Positions 9,132-17,730 of a DNA stretch of 64,000 nt are shown here, one piece after another. Both the position numbers and the translations under genes were made by a program. The stretch's first letter is position 1, and each line of letters starts with the position of its first letter. Source of the stretch: Kineothrix sp. IPX-CK (GTDB lineage Bacteria; Bacillota; Clostridia; Lachnospirales; Lachnospiraceae); contig NZ_CP146256.1 in assembly GCF_039134705.1 (NCBI RefSeq), positions 4,464,001 to 4,528,000 on the forward strand. Reading direction: 5' to 3'. Under the pieces are notes generated by a model that did not search any database, was not told where the DNA came from, and was given only the letters and a program-made list of their open reading frames with translations.

Positions 9132-10055
9132 ATGCTTCTGGATGTGATTTTGGGCATATTATTTTGCCTTGCCCTCTTGCTTAGCATTGTGTGCTGTACA
9201 AAGCTAATGCGTGTAAAACGGAAGCTTAGCGACATGGCAGAAGCTTTGAGTGATATTCAGGCCGGAAACGGAAATCGAAAAATCCTTGCAGCAGACAATG
9301 AGCTGACAGCAGAGCTCTCATTTAAAATGAATGAAATTGTATATGCCTATGAAGAACAGCTTTCACAGCTGCGGTCTGCAGACGAAACGAATCGTCAGCT
9401 TATGACCAGCCTTTCCCATGATGTTAGGACACCTCTTACAACCCTGCTGGGTTACTTGGATGCTGTTCATAGAGGGGTTGTTAGCGGAAAAGCGCGTGAG
9501 GATTACCTCGAAATTTCGAGGCGAAAAGCACATGATCTAAAAGAATATATTGATGTTTTATTTGACTGGTTTAAGCTCAACTCCAGTGAATTTTCTTTAT
9601 CTATAGAGCGGACAGAGCTTGCGGAACTAACCCGCAATATCCTCAAAGACTGGATTCCTATTTTTGAGGAAAAAAATCTAATCTATGAAATTGAGCTTCC
9701 AGAAAAACCGTTGCTCACAAGAGTGGATTTGGATGGTTATGCCCGCATCATTAATAATTTAGTTCAGAACGTTATAAACCATAGTCAGGCGACACAGATC
9801 AAAATTGAAATGGTAAAACAAGAAAGTAATATTGAAATCTGTATTATGGATAACGGAATCGGAATTGAGAAAGCGGATTTACAGCATATTTTTCAAAGGC
9901 TGTACAAATGTGATAAAGGGCGTTCGAATAAAGGAAGCGGATTAGGCCTTGCTATTGTCCGACAGATGGTGGAACAGATGGACGGTCGAATTACGGTACA
10001 AAGTGAGCCGAACCAATATACAAATTTCACTGTTTTCTTTCCTTTAGATGCCTGA
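9132..10055 (+). CDS. sensor histidine kinase
   Basis: A 307-residue kinase with one N-terminal membrane helix (about 3-22) and hardly any extracellular part, then a HAMP-like linker, a HisKA helix with the phosphorylated His in SLSHDVRTPLTTLLGYLD, and an ATPase domain with N box (NNLVQNVINH), G1 (MDNGIGI) and G2 (GSGLGLAIV). The lack of a sensory domain resembles small intramembrane-sensing kinases that work with antimicrobial-peptide exporters in Firmicutes, though these usually have two membrane helices. It is translated from ATG 9132, three bases after the regulator's stop codon, so the pair is co-transcribed. Confidence 0.9.
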   Translation: MLLDVILGILFCLALLLSIVCCTKLMRVKRKLSDMAEALSDIQAGNGNRKILAADNELTAELSFKMNEIVYAYEEQLSQLRSADETNRQLMTSLSHDVRTPLTTLLGYLDAVHRGVVSGKAREDYLEISRRKAHDLKEYIDVLFDWFKLNSSEFSLSIERTELAELTRNILKDWIPIFEEKNLIYEIELPEKPLLTRVDLDGYARIINNLVQNVINHSQATQIKIEMVKQESNIEICIMDNGIGIEKADLQHIFQRLYKCDKGRSNKGSGLGLAIVRQMVEQMDGRITVQSEPNQYTNFTVFFPLDA

Positions 10056-10059
10056 AAGA

Positions 10060-10087
10060 AACCCTGTCTATCGGCAGGGTTTTTTAA
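10060..10087 (+). terminator. rho-independent terminator after the two-component genes
   Basis: A stem AACCCTG / CAGGGTT with an 8-base loop is followed by a run of T. It starts five bases after the kinase stop and separates the regulatory genes from the ABC exporter promoter. Confidence 0.8.
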
Positions 10088-10090
10088 TTG

Positions 10091-10138
10091 CAAGGTTAAT
10101 ACAAGGTTGCGGCAAGGTTAATGCAAGATTGATATGAT
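10091..10138 (+). promoter_or_regulatory. four 11-bp-phased direct repeats and promoter of the ABC exporter
   Basis: CAAGGTT or CAAGATT begins at 10091, 10102, 10113 and 10124, an exact 11-bp period. A TATGAT (10133-10138) follows directly, while the place of a -35 box is taken by the repeats. This is the usual architecture of a promoter activated by a pair of OmpR-family dimers. The regulator encoded at 8433-9128 is the obvious candidate to bind. Confidence 0.72.
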
Positions 10139-10172
10139 AAACTGATTCCGGTAAGAAAAGGAGGTTCTTCAT

Positions 10173-11096
10173 TTGAGTGATTTTATCATTGAAACAAAAA
10201 ATCTCACCAAACAATATGGTGAGCAGAAAAGTGTTGCAAATTTGAATATCCATGTGAAAAAGGGACGCATCTATGGTTTGCTCGGCAGAAATGGTGCAGG
10301 GAAAACCACGGCCATGAAAATGCTCTTAAATCTGACGAGGCCTACTTCCGGAGAAGTTCAAATTTTCGGCAAAAGCATTCATGGAAACGAAAAGAAAATT
10401 CTGCCCCGCATCGGCAGCCTAATCGAAGCGCCGGGATTTTATCCGAATCTGACAGGTACAGAGAACCTGAAAATTTTTGCACAGCTCAGAGGTGTTTCCA
10501 AACGTACCGCTGTCAAAGACGCATTAGAGGTTGTTGGGCTCCCCTATGGCGATAAGAAGCTGTTTGCCCAATACTCTCTCGGCATGAAGCAGCGTTTAGC
10601 GATTGCCCTTGCAATTATGCACGATCCGGAGCTGCTGATTTTGGACGAGCCGATCAATGGGCTTGACCCCATCGGAATTGCAGAAGTGCGCTCGTTTATC
10701 CGGGATTTGTGCGACAAAAAGGGAAAAACGATTTTGATTTCCAGCCATATTCTTTCGGAAATAGCGCTTTTAGTTGATGATGTCGGCATTATAGATCACG
10801 GTGTACTGCTGGAAGAAGAAAGCCTTGCGGAGTTAGAAGAAAAGAATGGGAAGTACATCCATTTTATCGTTTCTGACACAGCACAGGCTGCCAGAATCAT
10901 GGAGAGAAACTTCGGAGCCAAAAACTTTACTGTGGAAAATGACCACAGCCTGCGCTTATATGATAACAATTTTTCTGTAGCTGCCCTTAACCGAGCTTTT
11001 ATTGAAAACGGATTGGAGGTATCGGAAGCTCACACCTGTGAAGATACCTTGGAGGATTACTTCAAGCGTATAACCGGAGGTGAGGGCATTGCGTAA
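10173..11096 (+). CDS. ABC exporter ATP-binding protein (lantibiotic/bacitracin resistance type)
   Basis: A 307-residue ATPase: Walker A GRNGAGKTT, Q loop, signature YSLGMKQRLAIALA, Walker B LLILDEPINGLDP and the switch His in ISSHILSE. It resembles BcrA, MutF/SpaF and CprA-type subunits, which pair with ABC-2 permeases to remove peptide antibiotics from the membrane. Start is TTG 10173 with AAGGAGG 8 bases upstream. Residues after about 215 form the C-terminal extension seen in the BcrA group. The gene overlaps the first permease gene by a few bases, and a two-component system lies upstream, an arrangement known from C. difficile CprABC and streptococcal lantibiotic immunity loci. Confidence 0.9.
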   Translation: MSDFIIETKNLTKQYGEQKSVANLNIHVKKGRIYGLLGRNGAGKTTAMKMLLNLTRPTSGEVQIFGKSIHGNEKKILPRIGSLIEAPGFYPNLTGTENLKIFAQLRGVSKRTAVKDALEVVGLPYGDKKLFAQYSLGMKQRLAIALAIMHDPELLILDEPINGLDPIGIAEVRSFIRDLCDKKGKTILISSHILSEIALLVDDVGIIDHGVLLEEESLAELEEKNGKYIHFIVSDTAQAARIMERNFGAKNFTVENDHSLRLYDNNFSVAALNRAFIENGLEVSEAHTCEDTLEDYFKRITGGEGIA

Positions 11097-11862
11097 TCTG
11101 CTTTTAAGTGAAATGAAGAAATTCAAGAGAAAGAAAATATTTCTATTTGGACTATTGGCGGCCATCATTTTCCCTCTTTTTAATGCTGTATTACTGTCAG
11201 ATTCCAATTTTGCAAGTGTCCAGTCCGGAGTCAGAGAGGATAACGCCTTTCTACTTTTAATGCCCCTGCTGATTATCTTGGCGGCTAATCTGTTTTTTGT
11301 CGAGCAGGACAATGATACGTTGAAAAATCTGCTTTGCATACCGGTATCAAAAAATCAATTGGTTCTTGTAAAGCTATTGGTTTTGCTCATTTTTTCAGTT
11401 GCATTTCAGTTAATGGGTTTTGCAGTAAGCACAGCAATCGCTGTTTCTCAAAACATCCCGCTGACTGATTTTGCTTTTCAGCTTACGCTCACAGCCTCAT
11501 CCGGAATACTCATGTGGGCTGCTGCGCTTCCCTGCATTGTGCTGGTTGTATGGTTTAATAAAAGCTATATTCTCTCGGTGATTATCGTGTTCTTTTACAC
11601 CCTGCTAAATTATGTGATGCATTTTAGCGATGCGATTATGATGCAGCCTTTAGGGATAAATGCCGGAACCCTTATGCCCGTTCCTATGATTTTTCGGTGG
11701 CTGTACCAGTTTTACACCCCCACTGGCCAAATCCAGACGGAATTTTACAATCGATTCAGTCAATATTTTGTACCGTCATCTGTATGCTTTGGTGTGCTTT
11801 TATTGGAAGCCGCCGTTTGTATTTATTTGATGATCCGCATCTATCGGCGCAGAGAAATTTGA
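11089..11862 (+). CDS. ABC-2 type permease, first subunit of the exporter
   Basis: About 257 residues with six predicted membrane helices and a basic N-terminus (SEMKKFKRKKIF), the pattern of MutE/EpiE/BcrB permeases. The conserved segment EQDNDTLKNLLCIPVSKNQL after the second helix is the coupling region typical of this permease family. I prefer TTG 11089 because GGAGG lies 8 bases upstream; GTG 11080 would place that site directly against the start. The gene overlaps the ATPase gene end by 8 bases, so translation is probably coupled. It forms the membrane pore with the next gene product. Confidence 0.85.
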   Translation: MRNLLLSEMKKFKRKKIFLFGLLAAIIFPLFNAVLLSDSNFASVQSGVREDNAFLLLMPLLIILAANLFFVEQDNDTLKNLLCIPVSKNQLVLVKLLVLLIFSVAFQLMGFAVSTAIAVSQNIPLTDFAFQLTLTASSGILMWAAALPCIVLVVWFNKSYILSVIIVFFYTLLNYVMHFSDAIMMQPLGINAGTLMPVPMIFRWLYQFYTPTGQIQTEFYNRFSQYFVPSSVCFGVLLLEAAVCIYLMIRIYRRREI

Positions 11863-11880
11863 GGAAGGAAGGTATCTTTC

Positions 11881-12684
11881 ATGTTTCGTATTATAAAAGC
11901 TGAATTTTTAAAATTAAAGAGATTTCATATTTTGCTCATAGGCCTTATTGGAATGACTCTCCCGGCAATTTTGTCTGTATTCACGCAGGCAGTCGCCACG
12001 CCGGAGGGCACAACACAGAATTTTGGCTTTTCCGCTCTTTTTAACAGTACCATTTGGAATAGCGCAACAATTTTTATGCCTGTTATTTTTACATTGCTAG
12101 GCGGCTATCTTATCAATCGGGAATACACAGATAACACGCTTAAAATTATTTTTCCTGTTCCGGTAAGCTTTCAGCGCCTGCTGTTCGGTAAACTGCTGAC
12201 CATAGGAATCTTAAGTTTACTGTTTGGATTTTACAGTTATACAGTAACGTTGGTCATCGGATTGCTGTACGGTCTTTCAGGACTGAATGCCGGAATTTTA
12301 TTTACCGGTTTTTTGCAAATGCTCGGAATATCACTTTTTACCTATATCGCCATTCTGCCGATTATCGCATTCACCAGCAGGAAACCGGGAATTTATATGG
12401 GCGGTGTTATCGTAGCATTTCTATTCGGCTATAGCGCCATGTTCATAAAAAATGTAACACTACGAAGTCTTTACCCTATCCTTTCAGGGCTGGCAGTTAT
12501 GAGGTTCGACACGGGAACATTCATGAATACTTCTGAGCCCGAGAATTTTACTTTATCCTTATTATCTTTGACTGCCATGCTTTTGCTTTCAATTATAATT
12601 GTGACACTTATAAAGCCATCACAGGCAGCTACCAAGCGAAAAAAAGCCAAGGCAGCAGGGCTGTTCCAAAGACGAAGTCTTTAG
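11881..12684 (+). CDS. ABC-2 type permease, second subunit of the exporter
   Basis: A 267-residue permease with about six membrane helices and the same topology as the preceding gene product: a short cytoplasmic start (IIKAEFLKLKRFHILL), then INREYTDNTLKIIFPVPVSF as the coupling segment. It is homologous to MutG/SpaG and BcrB-type subunits. An AAGGAAGG site lies upstream of ATG 11881, 18 bases after the previous stop. The C-terminus is strongly basic (KPSQAATKRKKAKAAG). Two different permeases with one ATPase are expected in lantibiotic self-protection or CprABC-type exporters. No lantibiotic precursor or modification enzyme is in the window, so a resistance role is more likely than self-immunity. 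Confidence 0.85.
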   Translation: MFRIIKAEFLKLKRFHILLIGLIGMTLPAILSVFTQAVATPEGTTQNFGFSALFNSTIWNSATIFMPVIFTLLGGYLINREYTDNTLKIIFPVPVSFQRLLFGKLLTIGILSLLFGFYSYTVTLVIGLLYGLSGLNAGILFTGFLQMLGISLFTYIAILPIIAFTSRKPGIYMGGVIVAFLFGYSAMFIKNVTLRSLYPILSGLAVMRFDTGTFMNTSEPENFTLSLLSLTAMLLLSIIIVTLIKPSQAATKRKKAKAAGLFQRRSL

Positions 12685-12718
12685 AATATACAATCGTGAC
12701 ATCCCAATCCTATAGTAT

Positions 12719-12779
12719 AAAAAGCAATCCCCGCAGCAAAAGCAGTTAATTATGCTTCTTGCCCGCAGGGATTACTTTT
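12719..12779. terminator. large hairpin terminator between convergent operons
   Basis: An 18-bp imperfect stem pairs AAAAGCAATCCCCGCAGC with the complementary segment ending in GGGATTACTTTT. A second small stem lies in the loop. A-run and T-run ends suit termination in both directions between the exporter operon and the minus-strand regulator. Confidence 0.7.
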
Positions 12780-12826
12780 CATATGGCTTATATATTATTT
12801 ATGTTTTGTAATTTCAGATATAAATA

Positions 12827-13516
12827 TCACACCTTAAAGCGGTATCCTACTCCCCAAATTGTTTCAATATACTGAGGCTTTGCCGTATCGTATTCAATTT
12901 TCTCGCGAATCTTTTTAATGTGGACAGTTACCGTAGCTATGTCACCGATGGAATCCATATCCCATATTTCGCGGAACAGCTCTTCCTTAGTAAATACATG
13001 GTTAGGATTCTCCGCTAAGAAGGTGAGCAGATCGAATTCCTTTGTCGTAAAGGTCTTCTCCTCATTGTCGATGTAAACCCTTCTTGCCGTCTTATCAATG
13101 CGTATCCCTCGAATTTCCACAATATCGTTTGTCTTCTGCGTAGAACCTACAAGTCTGTCATATCTTGCCATGTGCGCTTTTACTCTCGCTACCAGCTCGC
13201 TGGGGCTGAAAGGCTTTGTCATATAGTCATCCGCGCCGAGGCCAAGTCCTCTTATCTTATCGATATCATCCTTTTTTGCGGAAACCATAAGGATGGGAAT
13301 ATTTTTTTCTTCCCTGATTTTCTTGCATACCTCGAAGCCGTCGATTCCTGGAAGCATCAGGTCGAGAATAATTAAATCGAAATTTCCGCTCAAGGCTTTT
13401 TCGAGCCCTTTATCTCCCGTATGCTCGATTTCCACTTCGAAGTCGCTCAGCTCTAAATAGTCTTTTTCTAAGTCAGCAATCGCTTCTTCATCTTCTACAA
13501 TCAAAATTTTGCTCAT
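12827..13516 (-). CDS. OmpR/PhoB-family response regulator
   Basis: A 229-residue regulator. The receiver (1-118) has IVEDEEAIADLE, phospho-acceptor Asp in DLIILDLMLPGIDG and Lys in DDYMTKPFSPSEL; the winged-helix domain spans about 135-229 and ends IWGVGYRFKV. ATG 13516 is chosen, with AGGTG 9 bases upstream, over a TTG two codons earlier. It lies 51 bases downstream of its partner kinase gene, in the order kinase then regulator. The signal and target genes cannot be read from the window; a cell-envelope role is common for this type in Clostridia. Confidence 0.92.
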   Translation of the reverse strand: MSKILIVEDEEAIADLEKDYLELSDFEVEIEHTGDKGLEKALSGNFDLIILDLMLPGIDGFEVCKKIREEKNIPILMVSAKKDDIDKIRGLGLGADDYMTKPFSPSELVARVKAHMARYDRLVGSTQKTNDIVEIRGIRIDKTARRVYIDNEEKTFTTKEFDLLTFLAENPNHVFTKEELFREIWDMDSIGDIATVTVHIKKIREKIEYDTAKPQYIETIWGVGYRFKV

Positions 13517-13567
13517 ATTCAACTACACCTTTCTATATGTTTTATTCTTTCCCTCTTTGGTTCTGTG

Positions 13568-15043
13568 TTATTCCTTTACTTCACGGTACTTTCTGAATAC
13601 GAAGTGCAGGCACGTGCCTTCGTTCTCCTTACTCGTTGCCCATATATATCCACCGTGGTCTTCCACGATTTTCTTTACAATTGATAAGCCGATCCCGCTC
13701 CCGCCTTTGGAAGAGTTCCTGGAAGCATCCGTACGGTAAAAACGCTCAAAAATGTTCGGCAGGTCTTTAGCCGCGATACCTTTTCCGTTGTCCTCTATCT
13801 CGATCCGGATAGAATCCACTTCATCCAAAATGTGAATGTCGATGACACCTTTTTCCTTATCCAGATATTTCACGCTGTTGCCAATGATATTACTGATTAC
13901 CCGCTTTAGCTGTTCCGGGTCCGCAATAATCATCGTATCCGGAGAAACTAAGTTAAAATAATTAAGTTCGATATTTTTCGATTCAAGATCCAGTCCCACC
14001 TCTTCGATGCAATCCCCAAAGTAGTCCGCCACATTGATGCGATGGAAATGATAGGGCACCCGGTTAGAATCGATTCCCGAGTAAACTGTCAGCTCGTTGA
14101 TCAGACGATCCATATCATTAGCCTTGTTATAAATGGTCTTAATGTACTTATCCATTTTCTCAGGAGTATCCGCAACGCCGTCCATGATACCTTCTACATA
14201 GCCCTTTATCGCAGTGATGGGGGTCTTCAAATCATGGGAAATATTGCTGATCAACTCCCTGTTCTGCTTCTCATGCTCGAATTTTTCATCCGTAGTCTCC
14301 TTCAGACGCAGCCGCATGTCTTCGTAATTTTTATACAAATCCCCTATTTCACCTTTGTTATCCGTATTCAGCATATAATCCAGGTTGCCGCTGGCAATGC
14401 TCTTCATCGCCATATTCAGTTCGTTTACCGGAAGGAACACACCCATATGAATCCAACGGGTAAGCATTACGCTGGTAAACAGCAGTATCAGTATAATAGC
14501 GATGAACATATCTATCAAAAGCTGTTTTGATATTAGAGTGTGTATCTTGGTAATGATAAAAAAGCTTCCCTCCGTACCGTCGGAAAAGGTAAAATCCAAC
14601 TGCTTTACCAGCTTTTCCATGCTGTTATAATAATAGCCCGCATCATGACTTTCATTCGCATATCCGTACGCGGGGAGAATGTTGAATATCTTATCCGCCG
14701 CTGCCGTATTTCCCGCATAATATAGCCGGTCGCCCTTACGGACAAGAATATAGGAGGCTTTATCTTCTATTCCTTTATTGATATCATTAAGATAAGCAGT
14801 ATCTTCTAATTTCGCCTCATCTATGGCTATCTGCCGCTTCACTTCTTTAAAAACCTTCTCCGAAATCTGCTCGAAGGTCTGTGCAGGGTCTGACATCATC
14901 GTATAGTCGACGTTCACCATCCCGATTTCCCGCTGTGCATTCATCAAATATCCTCCGATACTTATGAATGCCAAGGCTGTCAGCATCAGAGGCAGAAATA
15001 CAATTGTAAGAAACGTAACTAACAATCTCGTCTTAAACTTCAT
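13568..15043 (-). CDS. sensor histidine kinase with extracellular sensor domain
   Basis: A 491-residue kinase. A membrane helix spans about 8-32, an extracellular region of about 150 residues follows (rich in Tyr and acidic residues), a second helix lies near 178-195, then HAMP (about 196-250), HisKA with ELISNISHDLKTPITAIKGY, and ATPase boxes IGNSVKYLD, EDNGKGI and GGSGIGLSIV. This is the classical PhoR/VicK-like layout. The extracellular domain does not match one I can name. GGGGA precedes ATG 15043. It is encoded directly before its response regulator. Confidence 0.92.
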   Translation of the reverse strand: MKFKTRLLVTFLTIVFLPLMLTALAFISIGGYLMNAQREIGMVNVDYTMMSDPAQTFEQISEKVFKEVKRQIAIDEAKLEDTAYLNDINKGIEDKASYILVRKGDRLYYAGNTAAADKIFNILPAYGYANESHDAGYYYNSMEKLVKQLDFTFSDGTEGSFFIITKIHTLISKQLLIDMFIAIILILLFTSVMLTRWIHMGVFLPVNELNMAMKSIASGNLDYMLNTDNKGEIGDLYKNYEDMRLRLKETTDEKFEHEKQNRELISNISHDLKTPITAIKGYVEGIMDGVADTPEKMDKYIKTIYNKANDMDRLINELTVYSGIDSNRVPYHFHRINVADYFGDCIEEVGLDLESKNIELNYFNLVSPDTMIIADPEQLKRVISNIIGNSVKYLDKEKGVIDIHILDEVDSIRIEIEDNGKGIAAKDLPNIFERFYRTDASRNSSKGGSGIGLSIVKKIVEDHGGYIWATSKENEGTCLHFVFRKYREVKE

Positions 15044-15250
15044 AGTTATTTCCCCTGCATTTTATTTATCATTACGATGTCGGGGTCAAAAGGTATTTTG
15101 CCCCTAGTATCATTATTACGATTATAGCACATGATAGTCTCTTATATTATAAAAAGAACGGTAGAAACTTATTAAATCTTTGTAAAATAATTCACTATTT
15201 AGTATTTTTAAGTGTTATAATATTAAAGTTATAATATTTATCAAATAGTC

Positions 15251-15298
15251 TTGACATGATAAATTTCTTTGTTATAATAAAAATAGTAATCATTACTA
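15251..15298 (+). promoter_or_regulatory. promoter and PerR-box-like palindrome upstream of perR
   Basis: TTGACA (15251-15256) and TATAAT (15273-15278) are 16 bases apart. Directly downstream the palindrome TAGTAAT-C-ATTACTA (15284-15298) matches the 7-1-7 layout of Fur-family boxes (PerR consensus TTATAATNATTATAA). Its position over the transcription start suggests autorepression by the Fur-family protein encoded next. Confidence 0.75.
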
Positions 15299-15316
15299 AT
15301 TTTGAAGGAGTAGTAA

Positions 15317-15709
15317 ATGGCAGTTAAATACAGCAGGCAGCGGGAGGTCATTAAAGATTTCCTTTGCACAAGAAAAGATCACCCCACTGCGGACATGGTA
15401 TACATGAATGTCCGGCAGCAATATCCTAATATAAGTCTAGGTACCGTATACCGCAATCTGACGCTTCTCACCGAACGGGGAGAAATACGGAAGATTAGCG
15501 TGGGCGACGGCGTAGATCATTTTGACGCGGACACCTCTCCCCACAATCACTTTATTTGCAAGCGATGCGGGAGCGTTATCGATTTGGAGATGGAGAGCAT
15601 CGAACATATTTCCGAGTCTGCGCGTCAGAATTTTGATGGATACATCGAGGGCCATGTTACTTATTTTTATGGCTTATGCGGTGACTGCTGCAAGACTGAT
15701 CCTTCATGA
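15317..15709 (+). CDS. perR: Fur-family regulator, PerR-like
   Basis: A 130-residue Fur-family repressor. The N-terminal winged helix (to about 75) includes HPTADMVYMNV and GTVYRNLTLLTERGEI. The metal-sensing region includes FDADTSPHNHFICKRCG, giving the His and Asp ligands expected of the PerR site, plus two CxxC pairs (CKRC and CGDC) for the structural zinc. Placement of an Asp in HFDAD and in VIDLE fits PerR better than Fur or Zur. The gene precedes a reverse rubrerythrin gene, a typical PerR target, and has a PerR-like box over its own promoter. GAAGGAG lies before ATG 15317. Confidence 0.85.
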   Translation: MAVKYSRQREVIKDFLCTRKDHPTADMVYMNVRQQYPNISLGTVYRNLTLLTERGEIRKISVGDGVDHFDADTSPHNHFICKRCGSVIDLEMESIEHISESARQNFDGYIEGHVTYFYGLCGDCCKTDPS

Positions 15710-15802
15710 ATCTTATGGGATGATTGACTAAATTACCGATGGCGATTATGGTAAGCAATTGAAACAGAAACAAAACATGGAGAAAAAAAGGAGAACTGAA
15801 TT

Positions 15803-16342
15803 ATGAAATTTGTATGTCAAGTATGTGGTTATGTTCATGAAGGAGATGCGGCACCGGAAAATTGCCCTATTTGTAATGCACCAGCTTCCAAATTTACTCA
15901 GCAGAGCGACACTATGACATGGGCTGCCGAACACGTAGTAGGCGTTGCCCAGGGCGTTAGTGAAGATATTTTAATGGACTTAAGAGACAACTTCAAGGGA
16001 GAATGTTCCGAGGTCGGCATGTACTTGGCGATGTCAAGAGTTGCACATAGAGAAGGCTATCCTGAAATCGGTTTATATTGGGAAAAAGCAGCATGGGAAG
16101 AAGCAGAGCATGCTGCAAAATTTGCTGAATTGTTAGGCGAAGTAGTAACTGATTCCACGAAGAAAAACCTGGAGATGAGAGTAGAGGCTGAAAACGGAGC
16201 AACCGCAGGCAAATTCGATCTTGCGAAACGCGCAAAGGCTGCTAACCTCGATGCAATACATGATACTGTTCATGAAATGGCTCGTGACGAGGCCAGACAT
16301 GGCAAGGCATTTGAAGGGCTTCTGAAGAGATACTTTGGCTAA
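15803..16342 (+). CDS. reverse rubrerythrin (peroxide/oxygen detoxification)
   Basis: A 179-residue rubrerythrin with the domains in reverse order: an N-terminal rubredoxin-like iron site ([10 protein letters not shown] and CPICNAPA, residues 4-30) followed by a ferritin-like four-helix diiron domain with ligands in [21 protein letters not shown] and [14 protein letters not shown]. Reverse rubrerythrins of Clostridium reduce hydrogen peroxide and oxygen with electrons from NADH via rubredoxin reductase partners. AAAGGAG lies before ATG 15803. It follows the PerR-like gene by 93 bases on the same strand, so it is probably part of the same peroxide-responsive unit and ends at a strong terminator. 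Confidence 0.92.
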   Translation: MKFVCQVCGYVHEGDAAPENCPICNAPASKFTQQSDTMTWAAEHVVGVAQGVSEDILMDLRDNFKGECSEVGMYLAMSRVAHREGYPEIGLYWEKAAWEEAEHAAKFAELLGEVVTDSTKKNLEMRVEAENGATAGKFDLAKRAKAANLDAIHDTVHEMARDEARHGKAFEGLLKRYFG

Positions 16343-16429
16343 ATCGAATTTTGAAGCGTTCGAAAATCTGTTAAAGAAACATATTAGATAATAAGAAATT
16401 GTTTTAAAGTTGCATAATATAGAGATTTT

Positions 16430-16463
16430 AAAGAGGATGGTCCTTAAGGTCATCCTCTTTTTT
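16430..16463 (+). terminator. rho-independent terminator after the rubrerythrin gene
   Basis: A perfect 10-bp stem AAAGAGGATG / CATCCTCTTT with an 11-base loop runs into a T tract. Confidence 0.88.
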
Positions 16464-16589
16464 GAGGAGATTATTAATATAAAATAGAAATTTAATCAAA
16501 CACTTTAAATAAATGTTTGCTTTTTAATAGACAATACTATATCTTTGTCGTATTATATGCTTATCCTTTGATATAGGAGACAACTAATC

Positions 16590-17141
16590 ATGAACAGAAA
16601 AATACTACCCGTTCGATGGCAATATGAGAATATCATAATAAGGGAGGCCACGATACGGGACGAAGACAAACTGATACAAATATGCAATAGTTGGGAAGAT
16701 AAAGAAGAAGTCGAGGGTCATACATTCAGTGACGATTATATTCATAACTGCTTAGAGGGGAAGTTTAATCTGCCTCCTTTAGACGATGCTGATAATAAGT
16801 ATTGCTCATTTAAAGTAATAGAAGATCAGGACCGGCAGGTTATAGGTTTATTGGATATTTATCATGGATATCCAGACAAAGAATGTCTATGGATCGGCTT
16901 ATTTATCATGGATAAGCAATTTCAAGGAAATGGATTGGGAACAGCAGCAATAAAATCATTATTGGAAGAGGCTGCGGAAAAAGAATGGAAAGCTTGTGGC
17001 CTTGGTGTCTATCTAAAAAATCTGAAGGGTGTAAGCTTTTGGATACATAACGGATTTAAAGAAATCGGAAATATCTATGGAGAAAAGCATCTATCTTCCG
17101 ATTTCTTTCCTTTAATTTCTTTATTTCGAAAACTATCATAA
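16590..17141 (+). CDS. GNAT-family N-acetyltransferase
   Basis: A 183-residue acetyltransferase. The acetyl-CoA loop appears as MDKQFQGNGLGTAAIKSLLE (about 110-129), the QxxGxG/A pattern of motif A, followed by a short region VSFWIHNGFKEIGN typical of the C-terminal strand pair. A beta strand reading VIGLLDIYHGYPDKECLWIG precedes it. The acceptor is unknown; family members modify antibiotics, amino acids or protein N-termini. Good ribosome site (AGGAG) before ATG 16590. Downstream are two other single-domain enzymes on the same strand with no shared pathway I can see. Confidence 0.85.
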   Translation: MNRKILPVRWQYENIIIREATIRDEDKLIQICNSWEDKEEVEGHTFSDDYIHNCLEGKFNLPPLDDADNKYCSFKVIEDQDRQVIGLLDIYHGYPDKECLWIGLFIMDKQFQGNGLGTAAIKSLLEEAAEKEWKACGLGVYLKNLKGVSFWIHNGFKEIGNIYGEKHLSSDFFPLISLFRKLS

Positions 17142-17291
17142 ATTTAATCTTCCGCTTTTACTTTATTCACGAATATGCTAAAGTGAAGTTGCAGCAAATC
17201 CACAAATCAGAAACATGAAGGGGAAAGGTTGAAAGAAAAGAGCTTTCAACTACAGATTCCCTGTCCTCCAAAACAGACATGGGGCATAAAT

Positions 17292-17708
17292 ATGCAAATT
17301 AAAAAGATAGAAAAATTCATTGATAAGCAAAAGATAAGCTTTATATCTTCCATAGACAGCGGCAGCTTTCCGAACGTAAAAGCAATGCTAATGCCAAGAA
17401 AAAGAAATGGCCTTAAAGAATTTTATTTTTCGACAAATACTTCATCCATGCGTGTCCAACAATATAAAAACAATCCCAATTCTTGTATCTATTTCTATCA
17501 TAAGGGACTGATAAAGTACATCGGTGTAATGTTAGTCGGTAAAATGGAAATTTTAACAGATCAACAATCAAAAAATATGCTCTGGAAAAAAGGAGACACC
17601 ATGTTTTATAAAAGAGGCGTAACAGACCCTGATTATTGTGTCTTAAAATTTACCGCTCATAGCGGCAGATACTATTGTGACTTAAAGACTGAAAGCTTTG
17701 AAATATAG
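17292..17708 (+). CDS. pyridoxamine 5'-phosphate oxidase-family (FMN-binding split barrel) protein
   Basis: About 138 residues with the split-barrel pattern: ISFISSIDSGSFPNVKAMLM for the first strands, EFYFSTNTSSMRVQQYKNN and SCIYFYHKG for the flavin region, and DPDYCVLKFTAHSGRYY at the end. Such proteins are often annotated as general stress protein 26 or nitroreductase-like enzymes and bind FMN or F420; the substrate is unknown. I start at ATG 17292, which has GGGG 8 bases upstream and matches the usual family start; a TTG at 17229 would add 21 residues. The final codons overlap the frame used by the next gene only if that gene starts at an early TTG. Confidence 0.82.
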   Translation: MQIKKIEKFIDKQKISFISSIDSGSFPNVKAMLMPRKRNGLKEFYFSTNTSSMRVQQYKNNPNSCIYFYHKGLIKYIGVMLVGKMEILTDQQSKNMLWKKGDTMFYKRGVTDPDYCVLKFTAHSGRYYCDLKTESFEI

Positions 17709-17730
17709 AATATATGGAGCTCGAAACGAA

